Source: Dimorphilus gyrociliatus (Eukaryota > Annelida > Polychaeta > Dinophilidae). From it: 64,000 nucleotides of DNA. The translations under genes were made by a program, and so were the position numbers. The notes beneath the pieces were generated by a model. That model did no database searches and had not been told where the DNA came from. It saw nothing but the letters and a program-made list of their open reading frames with translations. The stretch covers positions 124,001 through 188,000 of the forward strand of contig CAJFCJ010000030.1 in assembly GCA_904063045.1 (NCBI GenBank). Direction: 5' to 3'. How positions within the stretch are numbered: position 1 is the first letter of the stretch; each line of letters starts with the position of its first letter. Below are positions 12,086 to 22,674 of the stretch, in pieces.

Positions 12086-12343
12086 ATGGCGCCGACATTC
12101 ACACTCAATTTGGTTATCATGGAAACTATCGTTTCTCCACCAGACTTAACGCTCTCTGTATTGATTGCTTGGTCGAAAGAGCGCGAAAAAAAAACAGGAA
12201 TATTGATTGATCAATTATTTGTAAACGAACGATGGAGAACTAAATTTTCCGGCTCAATTCTTAGAATAGATAAACATGCGGAAATACTAATAACAACAAT
12301 AAATAATACCAAACAAGGCTATAATTTAATTATCCCTGTTTAA
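12086..12343 (+). CDS. Small ORF, doubtful protein of 74-85 residues
   Basis: An 85-codon frame from ATG at 12086, with a second in-frame ATG at 12119 that would give 74 residues starting METIVSPPDL. The composition is mixed and soluble (WSKEREKKTG, NERWRTKFSG), unlike the Ile/Phe/Ser-rich noise ORFs around it. I recognise no family. The first ATG lies inside AGATGGCGCC, a word also found upstream of other genes in this window, so the second ATG may be the real start. It could also be a chance frame or one exon of a split gene. Confidence 0.35.
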   Translation: MAPTFTLNLVIMETIVSPPDLTLSVLIAWSKEREKKTGILIDQLFVNERWRTKFSGSILRIDKHAEILITTINNTKQGYNLIIPV

Positions 12344-13910
12344 ATATGATATATAAACTAATCAAAAATTCAACGTATCTACCAATCGTATTAATAAGAA
12401 CCGAGTCCAATTTTTTTCGATTTCTACCATATATTAACGAGGGAAGACGCACTGCTACTTGAAATGAAGGTAATTATCGTAATTCCAGACTTCTATACCG
12501 AGCATACGACAACGCTTAACAAAGTGATGTCATTTAAGGTTTCTTTTTTAAATAATATTTCTGAGTACAATGTAAAAATACTGCAAAAAGAAATGAAACA
12601 TATTTAATATACATATGTATAAATATATATATATACTGTATATACATCAATATTTTGTTTATTAATCTAATTTCTCTTCATTTCTCTTCATTTCTCTTCC
12701 ATGTTTTCGTACACTTACTCAAATGCATACATATATTCTATCTGTCTATCTCTCTCTCTCTCTCTGCCTGTCTCTTACTCTTTCTAGTACCCCCTACCTC
12801 TTCTTATATCTTCTCTTGCACCTTTCTTCTTTATGTACTCTTTTTCCTAAAATCGAATATAGCTAAGCGGATAAGGGTAGAGTGCCATACAAAATAAGAG
12901 TAAAGAATAGAAAACGCTGACCGGTTGTTGGAATTGGAGAAAATTTCTTTATCTTAGTTTAAAGTTAAGTAAGAGCAAACATAAATAATAATAGGAATTG
13001 TTTTTTTAAAAAAAACTGTTATATTACTTTATTTACATATATGAATATTCAGAGATTAGATATAATATGAAAATGACTGTATTAGTTTAAAATCATAATG
13101 ATCTTAATTATAATAGTACTAATAGTAAATCGTAGTAGTGTACTTCTCTATCATTGTATTATTTTGCACTGTGTTCTATTTGGTCCTTTACGATTTATTG
13201 ATCAGACAACATTCGCATTTGCTTTTCTGTTTCTCTCTCTCTCTCTCTCGACCTCACTCTCTCCCTCCCTTTTCTCTTTTAGAGTTTTCAGTCTATTTTA
13301 TAAATATATGCTCATGAATAAAATATTATTGATTTTCAACATCCGTAAACAGCTTCGTAAACCCTTTTCTCTCTTTTTTGCTAACCTCACCAATTCGCGC
13401 GTTAAGTTATTTAAAACTAATTAGAAGGAAAGAGAGGAGCAGATAATGATTTCTTTTTTATCTTTAATGTTTACATGCTATTCACATTCTCTATATATAA
13501 ATATATACAGTGTATATAAACCAGTCGTTAAGATATAAATGATGATAAATGTATGTCTTCAAAATATAGAATATATGCAAATTCATACATTTATTTGTTA
13601 AAATATCAGTTATATGTTTTGTTTGCGGAGACGACCTCTCGAATTCCGCTCTTGGCACAACGCTTGTTTTAGAAATGAGCAGACAGTAGTTTCATATTTT
13701 ACATAGAAAAAAATGCGTATACTATTAAATAAACACTGGAGGTAACCAAACCTTGACTCTGAGGGGTGCTGACTAGGGAATCATAAGATACAACCATACA
13801 TTTTAAGTGTATATTTATTTGAATATTATTCAGTTTAAGTTTCGTTTGTTCCCTAAGTATAATCCTCAATTTTTGGGGTTGTTTTTAAGTCGTTAATGTT
13901 GCTTTTCTTC
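12344..13910. other. Intergenic with CT repeats
   Basis: Contains TATACTGTATA (about 12633), CT runs at 12748-12765 and 13232-13249, and ATATATACAGTGTATATA at 13501. The ORFs over the CT runs are Leu/Ser/Phe-rich translations of the repeats and are not called as genes. Confidence 0.5.
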
Positions 13911-14333
13911 TTACTTACGTACTTCATCTTCGAAAGACTTGGATTTCTGTCCGGATGATCTTTTCTTCCGACCTTTTTCAAAAAAGCCTTTAGTAAATCT
14001 ACTGGAAGTGAGATTAGCCGATTTCTTCTCATCGTCTGTTCCGCTATGGTTAGCTCTAACATCGGAAGTGTTTGGAGAGGAACTCTGCTGAGCTACTTCA
14101 ATTGCTGGAGGTGAAGACGAATAGGCTTCCGAACCAAAGGAGACAGTTTCTATTTGTATACTGGAGCAGTCCGGGCTCATAACGACTTTCACCCTTTCTT
14201 CGTCATTCTGTATCGTAGCTGACAGATGGGAAAATTGAGTGTGAGAACGTCTAACTAGCGGATAATCGGCGTAAGTATTCTGTTTTCCATTCGAGACGGG
14301 TGTTGTATGGATGCGCGTAGAACCGCACCCCAT
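13911..14333 (-). CDS. Small protein with MGCGS N-terminus, likely lipidated
   Basis: A 140-residue frame from ATG at 14333. The protein starts MGCGSTR: Gly2 with Ser5 fits the N-myristoylation consensus and Cys3 is a classic palmitoylation position, suggesting attachment to the inner face of the plasma membrane. The rest is polar and Ser/Thr-rich (predicted disordered), and the tail is strongly basic (KGRKKRSSGQKSKS), which would add electrostatic membrane binding. The frame stays open upstream of this ATG but has no other ATG. The reading ends at TAA within CGTAAGTAA. Because C|GTAAGT is a strong donor, the last residues may instead come from a tiny exon at 13830-13852 (acceptor CTTAG), changing the end to RNKRNLN. 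No family recognised. AGATGGCGC lies 58 bp upstream. Confidence 0.6.
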   Translation of the reverse strand: MGCGSTRIHTTPVSNGKQNTYADYPLVRRSHTQFSHLSATIQNDEERVKVVMSPDCSSIQIETVSFGSEAYSSSPPAIEVAQQSSSPNTSDVRANHSGTDDEKKSANLTSSRFTKGFFEKGRKKRSSGQKSKSFEDEVRK

Positions 14334-17300
14334 GCATAAATGAGGAAATGTGCTTGTTGCGCCATACAGCAAGCCGAAATTTTGATCGACAGATGGCGCT
14401 TTTTAATGTCCCTTTTGCAATTTGCTTTTAAGGCAAACTACTGTTGGCAGGAAGATTGAAAAATCTGATATCCAATAATTTTTCATCTCCATTCCCATCA
14501 TACTATCTATATATCAAAATACTATCAATTTTAGTACGTAATTGTTTGTTTAGCACGCAGGTGAATGATAAACAAACTGGCAAACTAAAAAATGTTTCTA
14601 TACCATTCATGTGAAAAACATTCTAGTATATTTAGTTAGGAGATTTTTTGTTATAGAATAAACTTGTGTAGTTTATAGAAGGCGTTTGATCTTATTTATT
14701 CAAAAATAAGGAATTTATATTTAAAAACAGTAAACTATTAACAATTACTATGAATATTGATAAATAGCAGACATTTCTTTCAATACTATATTTATTCAAC
14801 ATTTGCTTTTCCAGTATAATCTCTTTCTTCTACTTCTCATAAAAGATGACATTGCAAAAAACCGAATTCAATTATCACAATTAACCGGAAGTTTCAAAAT
14901 ATAAAAGATAATTGGATTATTTTTATAGTTCAAGCATTATATCATAAATCTTTTGTTTAATGCTTTTGTTTCTAAAGAAACAGAAATCTTTTCATCTTGT
15001 AAATCGTTTTACATGAGAGAGGTAAAGCAGAAAAGAAAAATAGAGCACTTGGGAAATTTTTCCCTTCCTTTCTAGTCTGAAAAGTCTTATAAAATTAATG
15101 AAGTTGATATGCTAAAACTTAATTAAAAATGATTGTAAATTGAAATTTTCTACTATATTATCTAAAGAACAATGTAATAGGTTTTTGTTAAAATAATATA
15201 TTCAGATTGTAACGACAACAAGAGTAGAAATTTTGAAAGGAATGTTAAAAAGACACTATTAGGAACTATTTAATAAAAGTCAAGTAAAATTAACCAAATT
15301 ACTTATAAATATAAATGGATAGAAAGGATAGAAATTATATGATTTGGAGTAAAGAGAACAAGAAGTCAGCTTTATCATGTTATGCATGACTGATAGATCG
15401 TTTTCTATAACGATTTTTCGTTTCTTAATAATTTGTTAGCTACTTGACGTTGTACTGTATTCTTTTATACTTTCTACTGTACTAATCGTAATGCTCTCCG
15501 TATTATTTACTTTCCGGCTTCTAAAAGCTTTTGTTGTGGCGTTTTCTATAATTGTACTGATTTCGATGGTGTCCTTGTTTTATATATAAGATTTACTGTA
15601 TGCAATTTATATAGTAGACGCTATATATCTATAAATGTATGTCGTATATGAATACTTGATTACATTTATAGCCTTTTGCACTATTAGAATATATATAAAA
15701 TACTAATTATGTAGATTTATCGATTTAGGCAATATTGTACTAATTGTAAATTCTACCAAAACTGCAGAAATGTATTATTTTCTAGGAATTTTCTCTCTTT
15801 CTAACCTAGTTTACTCTTTTCCCAACGAAATGAAATAAATAACGATTATTCAGTATAGATAATTCATTTATTTGCATACTTTAAATAGACGTATATGGAT
15901 GTTACATTTCTCTTCATTGTAAATAAATAGTGCAAGTATTACATTCGTTTTTAAACTTATTGATATACACATCACCCTCTTTAGCAAAGAAATGCCTTTA
16001 ATCTTCACCATTTGATCATATGAATGGCACTGATGTAAGAGATTTCATGCACTGACTCATTTCTTTGCAAGTCTGGCATCCTGTAAGAGTTTCATCATTT
16101 CTCGCTTACTCGTCTTAGAAATACTTTAATTAACCAGTTTATAGGTGTACAAGTATATTCAATTGCACAAATTTATATGTTATAGTACATAGGTGAGTAT
16201 ATCTTTCTTTAGAATGGCAATTCTTTGTAAATGTCAATGCAGTTCTTTTGGGGGAATACATCAGAAATATGTGAATTGGTTATTTTATATTAGTAAATGT
16301 AATTGAATGATATCTCGTCTTCAGAAGAATACGAGTCAATGACAAAAGAAGATATCCATGCTACTTGTGTAAGAAGAAAGTTGATGTATGGAATTAGTGG
16401 AATGAGGAGAAGAAGAAGAAGAAGAAGATAATAATGACTATGATAGTTTCAAGTTATAAAAATATATTTTATTTATATATCGTTTATTTTTATAATTGAT
16501 CGTGCGAATATATAATTTCCCTGCTATTATAGGCTAACAGATTTCTGAACAAACGTTCCAATGAGCCTTTCTGCTTCAATTAGGGTTTGGTAACAAGGAT
16601 GGATGCATTGGACTGTATCTAATGATCAATATAACCTTAGGCACTATTTATTATATAGTAAATTATATATTATTCACGTTTCGGAAAGAAGGATTTGGTA
16701 TATATTGATTTTGTAAATATAAAAATTAAGTGTGATTATATAAATGATTATAGAAGGAGAGAGAGAGAAAGAGAGAGAGTGAGAAAAAGCGAAAATGCAA
16801 TGAAAAATTAATCCAACTAATAGGAAATGTTTGGGAAAAGAAGACGCCTTATTAGAAGCTCTGAGAAAATTTCTATATGATCTAAAATGAACAACGTCTA
16901 TTACGGCTAAGTGCTTCAAAAATAAAAGAGAAACAACTAGGTTTATCTTCTCTTCCAGGAAAAATGCTAAATTGACATTGAATTTACTATCATTATCCTC
17001 TATTCTAAATTGTTTGTTCTTTTTTACTTTTGTTAGACTATATCTATAAATGACGCTAAATTATAATCATATTAGTATTTAGATGAACTTGAAAATGTAC
17101 TATTTATACATTTATATAAAATATATACGAGTATTCATTTTATTAATACATTAGAATAATAAGAAAGGAGGACAGTAAAGTCTGTTTCTTTAGTAGAACA
17201 CCTTATGCTTTCTTTATTGATTCCTTCCTTTACTTTTTTTCTTCTAGTTTTATCATGCATAAGTAATTGTTTCATTGTATGGATACGCCATCTTCAGTCT

Positions 17301-17927
17301 CGCAGAAGCTAAATAATTGCTCCATATACATATACTGTTTATATATAAAAGTTAAATATAAACAGATAATATACTATGTATACTGTATGTTAAATATAGA
17401 TTTTACTCTTAACTACTTACGTCATGTTTATGAGAAATTGTAATAAGGAAAAAAGGATACTATACAGCTACATCGTATTCTGAATGATAATAATATATTC
17501 ACTAGTGTATTGTTACTAATTGACATTCCTTATTTTTACATTTAGAATAATATGAATTAGAACATGTGAACAAGCTATTCAAGCATCATTACATTTTAAA
17601 GTATTTAATTAAAAGTACAAGAATCGCATATCAATTAAACAATTAAATACTTGTAATAATACATTAGATATCTTTTTCAGCTACTTTAGTATACTCTATC
17701 TATATACAGCATATGTAAATAATATCAACTGTATACAAAAGCAGAAAACAACAATGCATATCTAGTTATTTTTATCTTGATTTTCAACTGTTTATTGGAC
17801 AAATTAATTAAAAAAAATTAAAATATAAATAAGTTAATTAAGTTTATTACTTCATTAAGTAATTTTATTTTTAATATTAGTTTGATATTCTCTGAATGTT
17901 TCAGCGTTTATTCCTTTTATTTTCTTA
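14334..17927. other. Intergenic, AT-rich
   Basis: No coding region supported over 3.6 kb. It includes a short GAA-type run near 16405-16425, a GA-rich run near 16755-16790, and TATACTGTAT near 17378. The last part is the 3' flank of the GPCR gene that follows. Confidence 0.5.
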
Positions 17928-18845
17928 TTAAATGTTCTGTTTTTTAAAACGACAATGATTTATTATCAAGGTTATTTCCTGACGTATTGAATGTCTACTA
18001 TATCCGTATATAATTGGATCAAAAATCGGTGTTAATAGGACAACTATTCCACCAAATAGAAATGATTGATTAGTGTGTGTAATCCACTTTTTTTTCTCTA
18101 TTGTTTTGTTGAAAAGAATCAAGAATTGGGTTATTAAGAAACTCCAAGAAAGAAAATTATAAATTAATAAAGTTATTAACGTATAGACATTTTTTAAATG
18201 TATTCCTTTTGTTGAGTTTGTTTGAGATGCTACTTGTTTCTTTTGCTTAATTACTTCTCTTATTATTGGAATGTGGAGAATAGTGCAAGCTACTATAATA
18301 GTTATCATATGAGACATCCAAATTATAGCTTGCCTTTCTGATTGATATGTAAAGAAATTGCAATTCTGACTAGTATAATTCCAAGAATATCTGGGATCGG
18401 TTATATATGACGAAGCATAAGGTAAAGATGCCAAAATGACACTATAAACCCAAAATATTAGTAAAGTTAACATAATTTTCCTTGGAGTGACGAATTGAGA
18501 ATATTTAAAGGGATAAACAACAGCGAAAAATTTATCAAATGTCATAAGAAACAATGTTAAAAACGACACTATAATAGCTCCAATTATAGCTTGATAAACT
18601 GCACAACATTTCCAATAGGTATTAGCCCAGTTGTATTTGTCAAATACTCCAAGAGCTGGAAAACTTAAAATTCCATAGATTGTATCGGATAAACATAATG
18701 ATACTAGTCCATAATATCCTACTGATCTTAATGGTTTACGAAATATAATTAAAACCATAACAAAAACATTAAGAAATATGCCAACGATGATTATAAATGG
18801 TAGAACGAAATTTTTAATCACTTCAAAAAAGTTATGATCTGCCAT
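17928..18845 (-). CDS. Rhodopsin-like GPCR, intronless (paralogue A)
   Basis: Seven-transmembrane receptor of 305 residues in one exon, ATG at 18845. Hydrophobic segments fall at about residues 12-35 (IIIVGIFLNVFVMVLIIF, with the TM1 Asn), 45-65, 85-110, 130-150, 175-195, 218-240 and 262-285. The two extracellular cysteines expected to pair are present (YWKCC before TM3 and SQNCNFF in loop 2). The DRY motif at the end of TM3 reads FDKFFAVVYPF, keeping the Asp but not the Arg. NPxxY in TM7 is DPIIYGYSR. Short loops and a short tail resemble orphan chemosensory or peptide receptors of invertebrates. The ligand is unknown. It lies 239 bp downstream of a similar receptor on the same strand, so a tandem duplication is likely. 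No frame break is seen. Confidence 0.85.
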   Translation of the reverse strand: MADHNFFEVIKNFVLPFIIIVGIFLNVFVMVLIIFRKPLRSVGYYGLVSLCLSDTIYGILSFPALGVFDKYNWANTYWKCCAVYQAIIGAIIVSFLTLFLMTFDKFFAVVYPFKYSQFVTPRKIMLTLLIFWVYSVILASLPYASSYITDPRYSWNYTSQNCNFFTYQSERQAIIWMSHMITIIVACTILHIPIIREVIKQKKQVASQTNSTKGIHLKNVYTLITLLIYNFLSWSFLITQFLILFNKTIEKKKWITHTNQSFLFGGIVVLLTPIFDPIIYGYSRHSIRQEITLIINHCRFKKQNI

Positions 18846-19084
18846 AATGTTTCTGTTTTTGCTATTTCTAGTCTAGCGAACAAACTTTCTCTTGCTATTC
18901 TTAATATCTGAGGAAAATATGCGGAGATGGATCCGATCTAATTGTCGCAACTTTATATTAGATAGATTTGACTGCATTAGGAATATGCATCTTCATATTT
19001 TATATAATGTATAGAATAGATCTTAATATATTAAAAATTCATATAGTAAGTAATTTGATGTCGAATATTTTCAATATTTAATCA

Positions 19085-19984
19085 TTATTTACATGATTTT
19101 AAAGAAATTTTGCGTAGAATTGTTACCAGTTCACACCTGAACGAAGGCCTACCAAAGCCATAGACTATCGCATTAAATAATGGTTTAAATAGTAATAAGC
19201 TCATCGTTATGATTATAAGTTCATCTTTATCCACTTGATCTACCCTCCTTTCTATCGACCAATGTACTACGCGTAACGAGTTGATAACTTGAAAAGTTAT
19301 TACTATAAGATTATAGAATACAAATATTACAAACATTATCGAGGTTTGTCTAAATCTAACAACATTTCCCATAGGTTGTATAATGTTTCCTCGCTTTTCG
19401 ACGATATTTTTAAAGGTAAATAGGTATAAAACCAGAATCAAGCAGGCAAGGATTAGTGCATGAAAAACTCCTGTTAGAATATATCCATTTGGTTGATACG
19501 TAAAATAATTGCAATAGATACTGCTACTATTATTTGGTATTTCCAATTTTTTAAACAAGCCAAAAATAGGTACAATACCATATATAGTTGGATAAATCCA
19601 ACATACGGATAAAGCGATTATCACTCTTCTTGATGTAATTAACGTTGAGTATCTAAACGGATATCGAGTTGCGATAAATCTTTCTAAAGTTGCATAAAAT
19701 ACCGTTAAAATATTTGTAAAATACGTAACGGTGATAAATTGATAAATTATAGTGCAAAGAAGATGATTATTTAACCAAAATGCAGTACCGTATGAATTTA
19801 TAGCAGGAAGGACCAAACAGCAGAAGATAATATCGGATATACATGTTGATATTGTGCAATAATTTTGTATAATTTGTAATTCCTTTCGAAAAATGAATAA
19901 TAAAATTAGACCACTGTTTAGACCAATAGAATTAAATATGACAAATGGTATGATATAATCTCTAGAAATATCAAATAGAGACAT
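19085..19984 (-). CDS. Rhodopsin-like GPCR, intronless (paralogue B)
   Basis: Seven-transmembrane receptor of 299 residues in one exon, ATG at 19984. The layout matches its downstream neighbour: TM1 with FNSIGLNSGLILLFIFRKEL, the TM3 end reading LERFIATRYPFRYS (a DRY variant ERF), an extracellular loop 2 cysteine in IYCNYFTYQPNG, and TM7 ending FNAIVYGFGRPSFR (an NPxxY variant NAIVY). The shared pieces YPFxYS, CN-FFTYQ/CNYFTYQ and IVYGF/IIYGY support a paralogous pair, although the overall sequences have diverged. It probably sits in the plasma membrane and signals through G proteins; the ligand cannot be told. A GA repeat lies about 40 bp upstream of the start, within the presumed promoter. 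Confidence 0.85.
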   Translation of the reverse strand: MSLFDISRDYIIPFVIFNSIGLNSGLILLFIFRKELQIIQNYCTISTCISDIIFCCLVLPAINSYGTAFWLNNHLLCTIIYQFITVTYFTNILTVFYATLERFIATRYPFRYSTLITSRRVIIALSVCWIYPTIYGIVPIFGLFKKLEIPNNSSSIYCNYFTYQPNGYILTGVFHALILACLILVLYLFTFKNIVEKRGNIIQPMGNVVRFRQTSIMFVIFVFYNLIVITFQVINSLRVVHWSIERRVDQVDKDELIIITMSLLLFKPLFNAIVYGFGRPSFRCELVTILRKISLKSCK

Positions 19985-20020
19985 AGTTCTTTTTTATACT
20001 GTTTTAGTATCAAATAAAAT

Positions 20021-20023
<3 letters not shown>

Positions 20024-20051
<28 letters not shown>
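20024..20051. repeat. (GA)n microsatellite
   Basis: About 14 GA units, 40 bp upstream of a GPCR start codon. Confidence 0.9.
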
Positions 20052-20366
20052 TACGATACCATAACATTTAGATGTGATATAGTTTCTGCCAGTATCTCGA
20101 ATCATTTACATAACTTATCCAATTTGTAAAATTATGCTATATGGTTTTTATATCAATAAATTATATTGAATTAAAGATAATAAATTAAGTGATCTCTTTC
20201 TCTCTCTCTCTCTGTTTGTCTTTATCCTCCTTTTATCCTTCAATTTGTTTTTTCAATTAGACAGCCGTTACATAAAAAGATATTTGCCTTGTTTAAAAAG
20301 GCCAACATAAAAAAACGCTTAAATTAAATTACCAGGGTTTGAGTTGTGTATGGAAATTTCTTTAGA

Positions 20367-20370
<4 letters not shown>

Positions 20371-20422
<52 letters not shown>

Positions 20423-20438
20423 GACAGAGAGAAAGAGA
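20371..20438. repeat. (GA)n microsatellite with CAGA interruptions
   Basis: A long GA run with two CAGAGAGA interruptions near its right end. Confidence 0.9.
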
Positions 20439-22674
20439 GTAACACGATTAAAAGAGTCTGTTTTTAATTGTTTTTCTTTTAGTCGTTTTTATTTTCCCAG
20501 GGTTCGAATCTATTTCGTTTTAGCCAATTTATAACTAGACTTCAAACAACAACAACAACAAAAACACTAATTTCTAAACGAAAGAACTATTCAAGATATT
20601 GAACTTATTTATAAAATAAACATATAGTTTATGTTTATGAGGGGTTTTTTTTGTATATTTTGCATACTTTTATCAGGACTAGTTATATAAGTACTTTGGC
20701 TTATAAATTGAGTTTTTTTTGTTTTTTTGTAAGCGTACATTAACAGTGTACAGTAAAATTTGTTTAAATATACTGTATAATATAGGTATTACTTGGTAAA
20801 CAACATTTCGACAGCTGTATATATACAGTATATAGCTTTATATGGAAAGTTGTATAAATACATAAATTTAAGCTTTATTTTGAAAGAAAAGCCATATTGC
20901 ATATTTTTAATGTATAATTAATTAAATTATTATTAAAGAACAAAACATAACTGAACAAATCTCATATTTTAGGCTAATAGATTTAATTATAATACGATAT
21001 TTATACTAATATGTGATGGAGTATTGAATTCTTAGTTTTCGCTATTATTCAACAACATTTCTCTTATTTTAATTATTAAAAGTAAAGAAATTAAATAGTG
21101 AATTATTTATATAAAATGAAATATCTTAATTATTAAAAATTGCAATTTTATTTTCAGTAAATCCTTAAGTATCACATGACCTTTAAGAGACTTGATCTAA
21201 TAAAGCCTCTCAAAGATTTATACAATATACAGCAGTTTAAGCCTTGATATCAATGTTGTGCAACCAACAAAAGAAAAAAGTAAAAAAAAGCTTTTTAAGT
21301 AAACTATTTTTCTTAGTTTGTCATTCTAAAAATAGACCAAGTAACGATTAGCATAGCCTTGGCAAACGTTACGTATTTACTTAATGTGATTTCCAAGCCT
21401 GTATTGTGGTACGTGCAAGTATGCATCAATTTTCAAGGTCGATTAAAGTAAATATAGTCTAAATACAATAGTTTTGACATTTTCTAGTTCATATCAGAGA
21501 AAATCAGCAGAAATAAAAGTTTTATAATAAAAAATAGAGTATTTGCAATTATTTCATACAATATAGATTTACTTGTTATTATTAACATCATTGTTATTAC
21601 TAATTTTCATCTTGGCATTAGGTCGAATATGCAATAAGATATATAATAGAAAGAGAATAGAAATCAATAAACGCTACCCTAATTCTTTTCAATTATAAAT
21701 CGAGAGTTTAGTAGATTATTCTTTGTGAAAGATTATTCATGCTGATAACAGCTGTCACGACCAAATAGTCTATACGAAGGATTACACCATTAACAGATTG
21801 GTCTGGAAAGGGAGATAGATGGGTAGGAGAGGGAGAGTGCGAGAGACTAATAGCAGAATATAGAATAAGAACTAGATAAATATACAGAAGGCATAGGAAA
21901 AGGGTTAATAGGATAAAATTAACCAGTCTTGTTACTAAAAAGAAAAGTAAAATAGAAGTCTTTTTTTTTTCTTCTTTTCTGTTTCTGGTAAATTGAAAAA
22001 AGCTTACGTAATCTGAAAGGATATAAATGGGTTCAAAAATAGAAAGGAAAGGATTAGGGTAGGGATATGAAAAGGGAATTTAGTAGATGACTAATACATT
22101 TAACAGAAAGGATAGCTTTTTAAGTTTTAATGAAGTATTACAAATGATTCTATTGAGGCGTATGGAATTGTAAAATCTGATTCCATATATGTATTTTTGA
22201 AAGTTATTTGTATGTAAATCAGTGACGGTATGTTTCAGTAAATTTTCAGACATCATAATATATGAATGAACTGTAACAAATATACAAAGAATTTCTATAG
22301 AATATAGAATAAAAACAAAGACTCGAATGTGTATATGTTGTTGTGTTAAACGAAAAAATAAACGCATGCGCTAAATTGAATCTATAAACAAAGACGAATG
22401 AACAGTGGCAAAAATTTAAATCAGTAAAATTTTAAACACTAGCGGGAAGGAAAGAAAGGAGGTTAAGAGAAGTTGGCGTGGAGGGGGTACGGGGTGGGAC
22501 ATTGGCTACAAGATTTCTAGTCTCTTCGGCCGAAGTATATGCAGTTCACTAAAATGTTCGTAAACTAAAATAGTCTGCTCACTCATTGTAACTAAAAAAT
22601 ACGGCATAGTAGCTTCAGCGTAAGTTTAACAAGCGAAATTAAGCCTACCATAATTTTTTTAAAGATAATATTTG

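Larger units (their letters stand above)
19985..22674. other. Intergenic between GPCR B and WNK 3' end
   Basis: AT-rich DNA with two GA repeats, one CT run near 20200, two TATAC(A/T)GTATA near-palindromes (about 20770 and 20823) and no supported gene. A 95-codon Ile/Leu-rich frame at 22080-22367 on the minus strand is treated as chance. The last about 200 bp would be the WNK 3' untranslated region. Confidence 0.45.

Noticed and set aside
13098-13424. 108-codon plus-strand ORF
   Set aside because: Its core is the translation of a CT repeat (Ser/Leu), flanked by Ile/Phe-rich sequence.
20495-20512. GGGTTCGAATCT, a tRNA B-box look-alike
   Set aside because: No A-box or cloverleaf pairing can be drawn around it, and the flanks are T-rich.
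22080-22367. 95-codon minus-strand ORF
   Set aside because: Ile/Leu/Tyr-rich composition typical of random AT-rich frames, located just past the WNK 3' end. No signal that it is translated.
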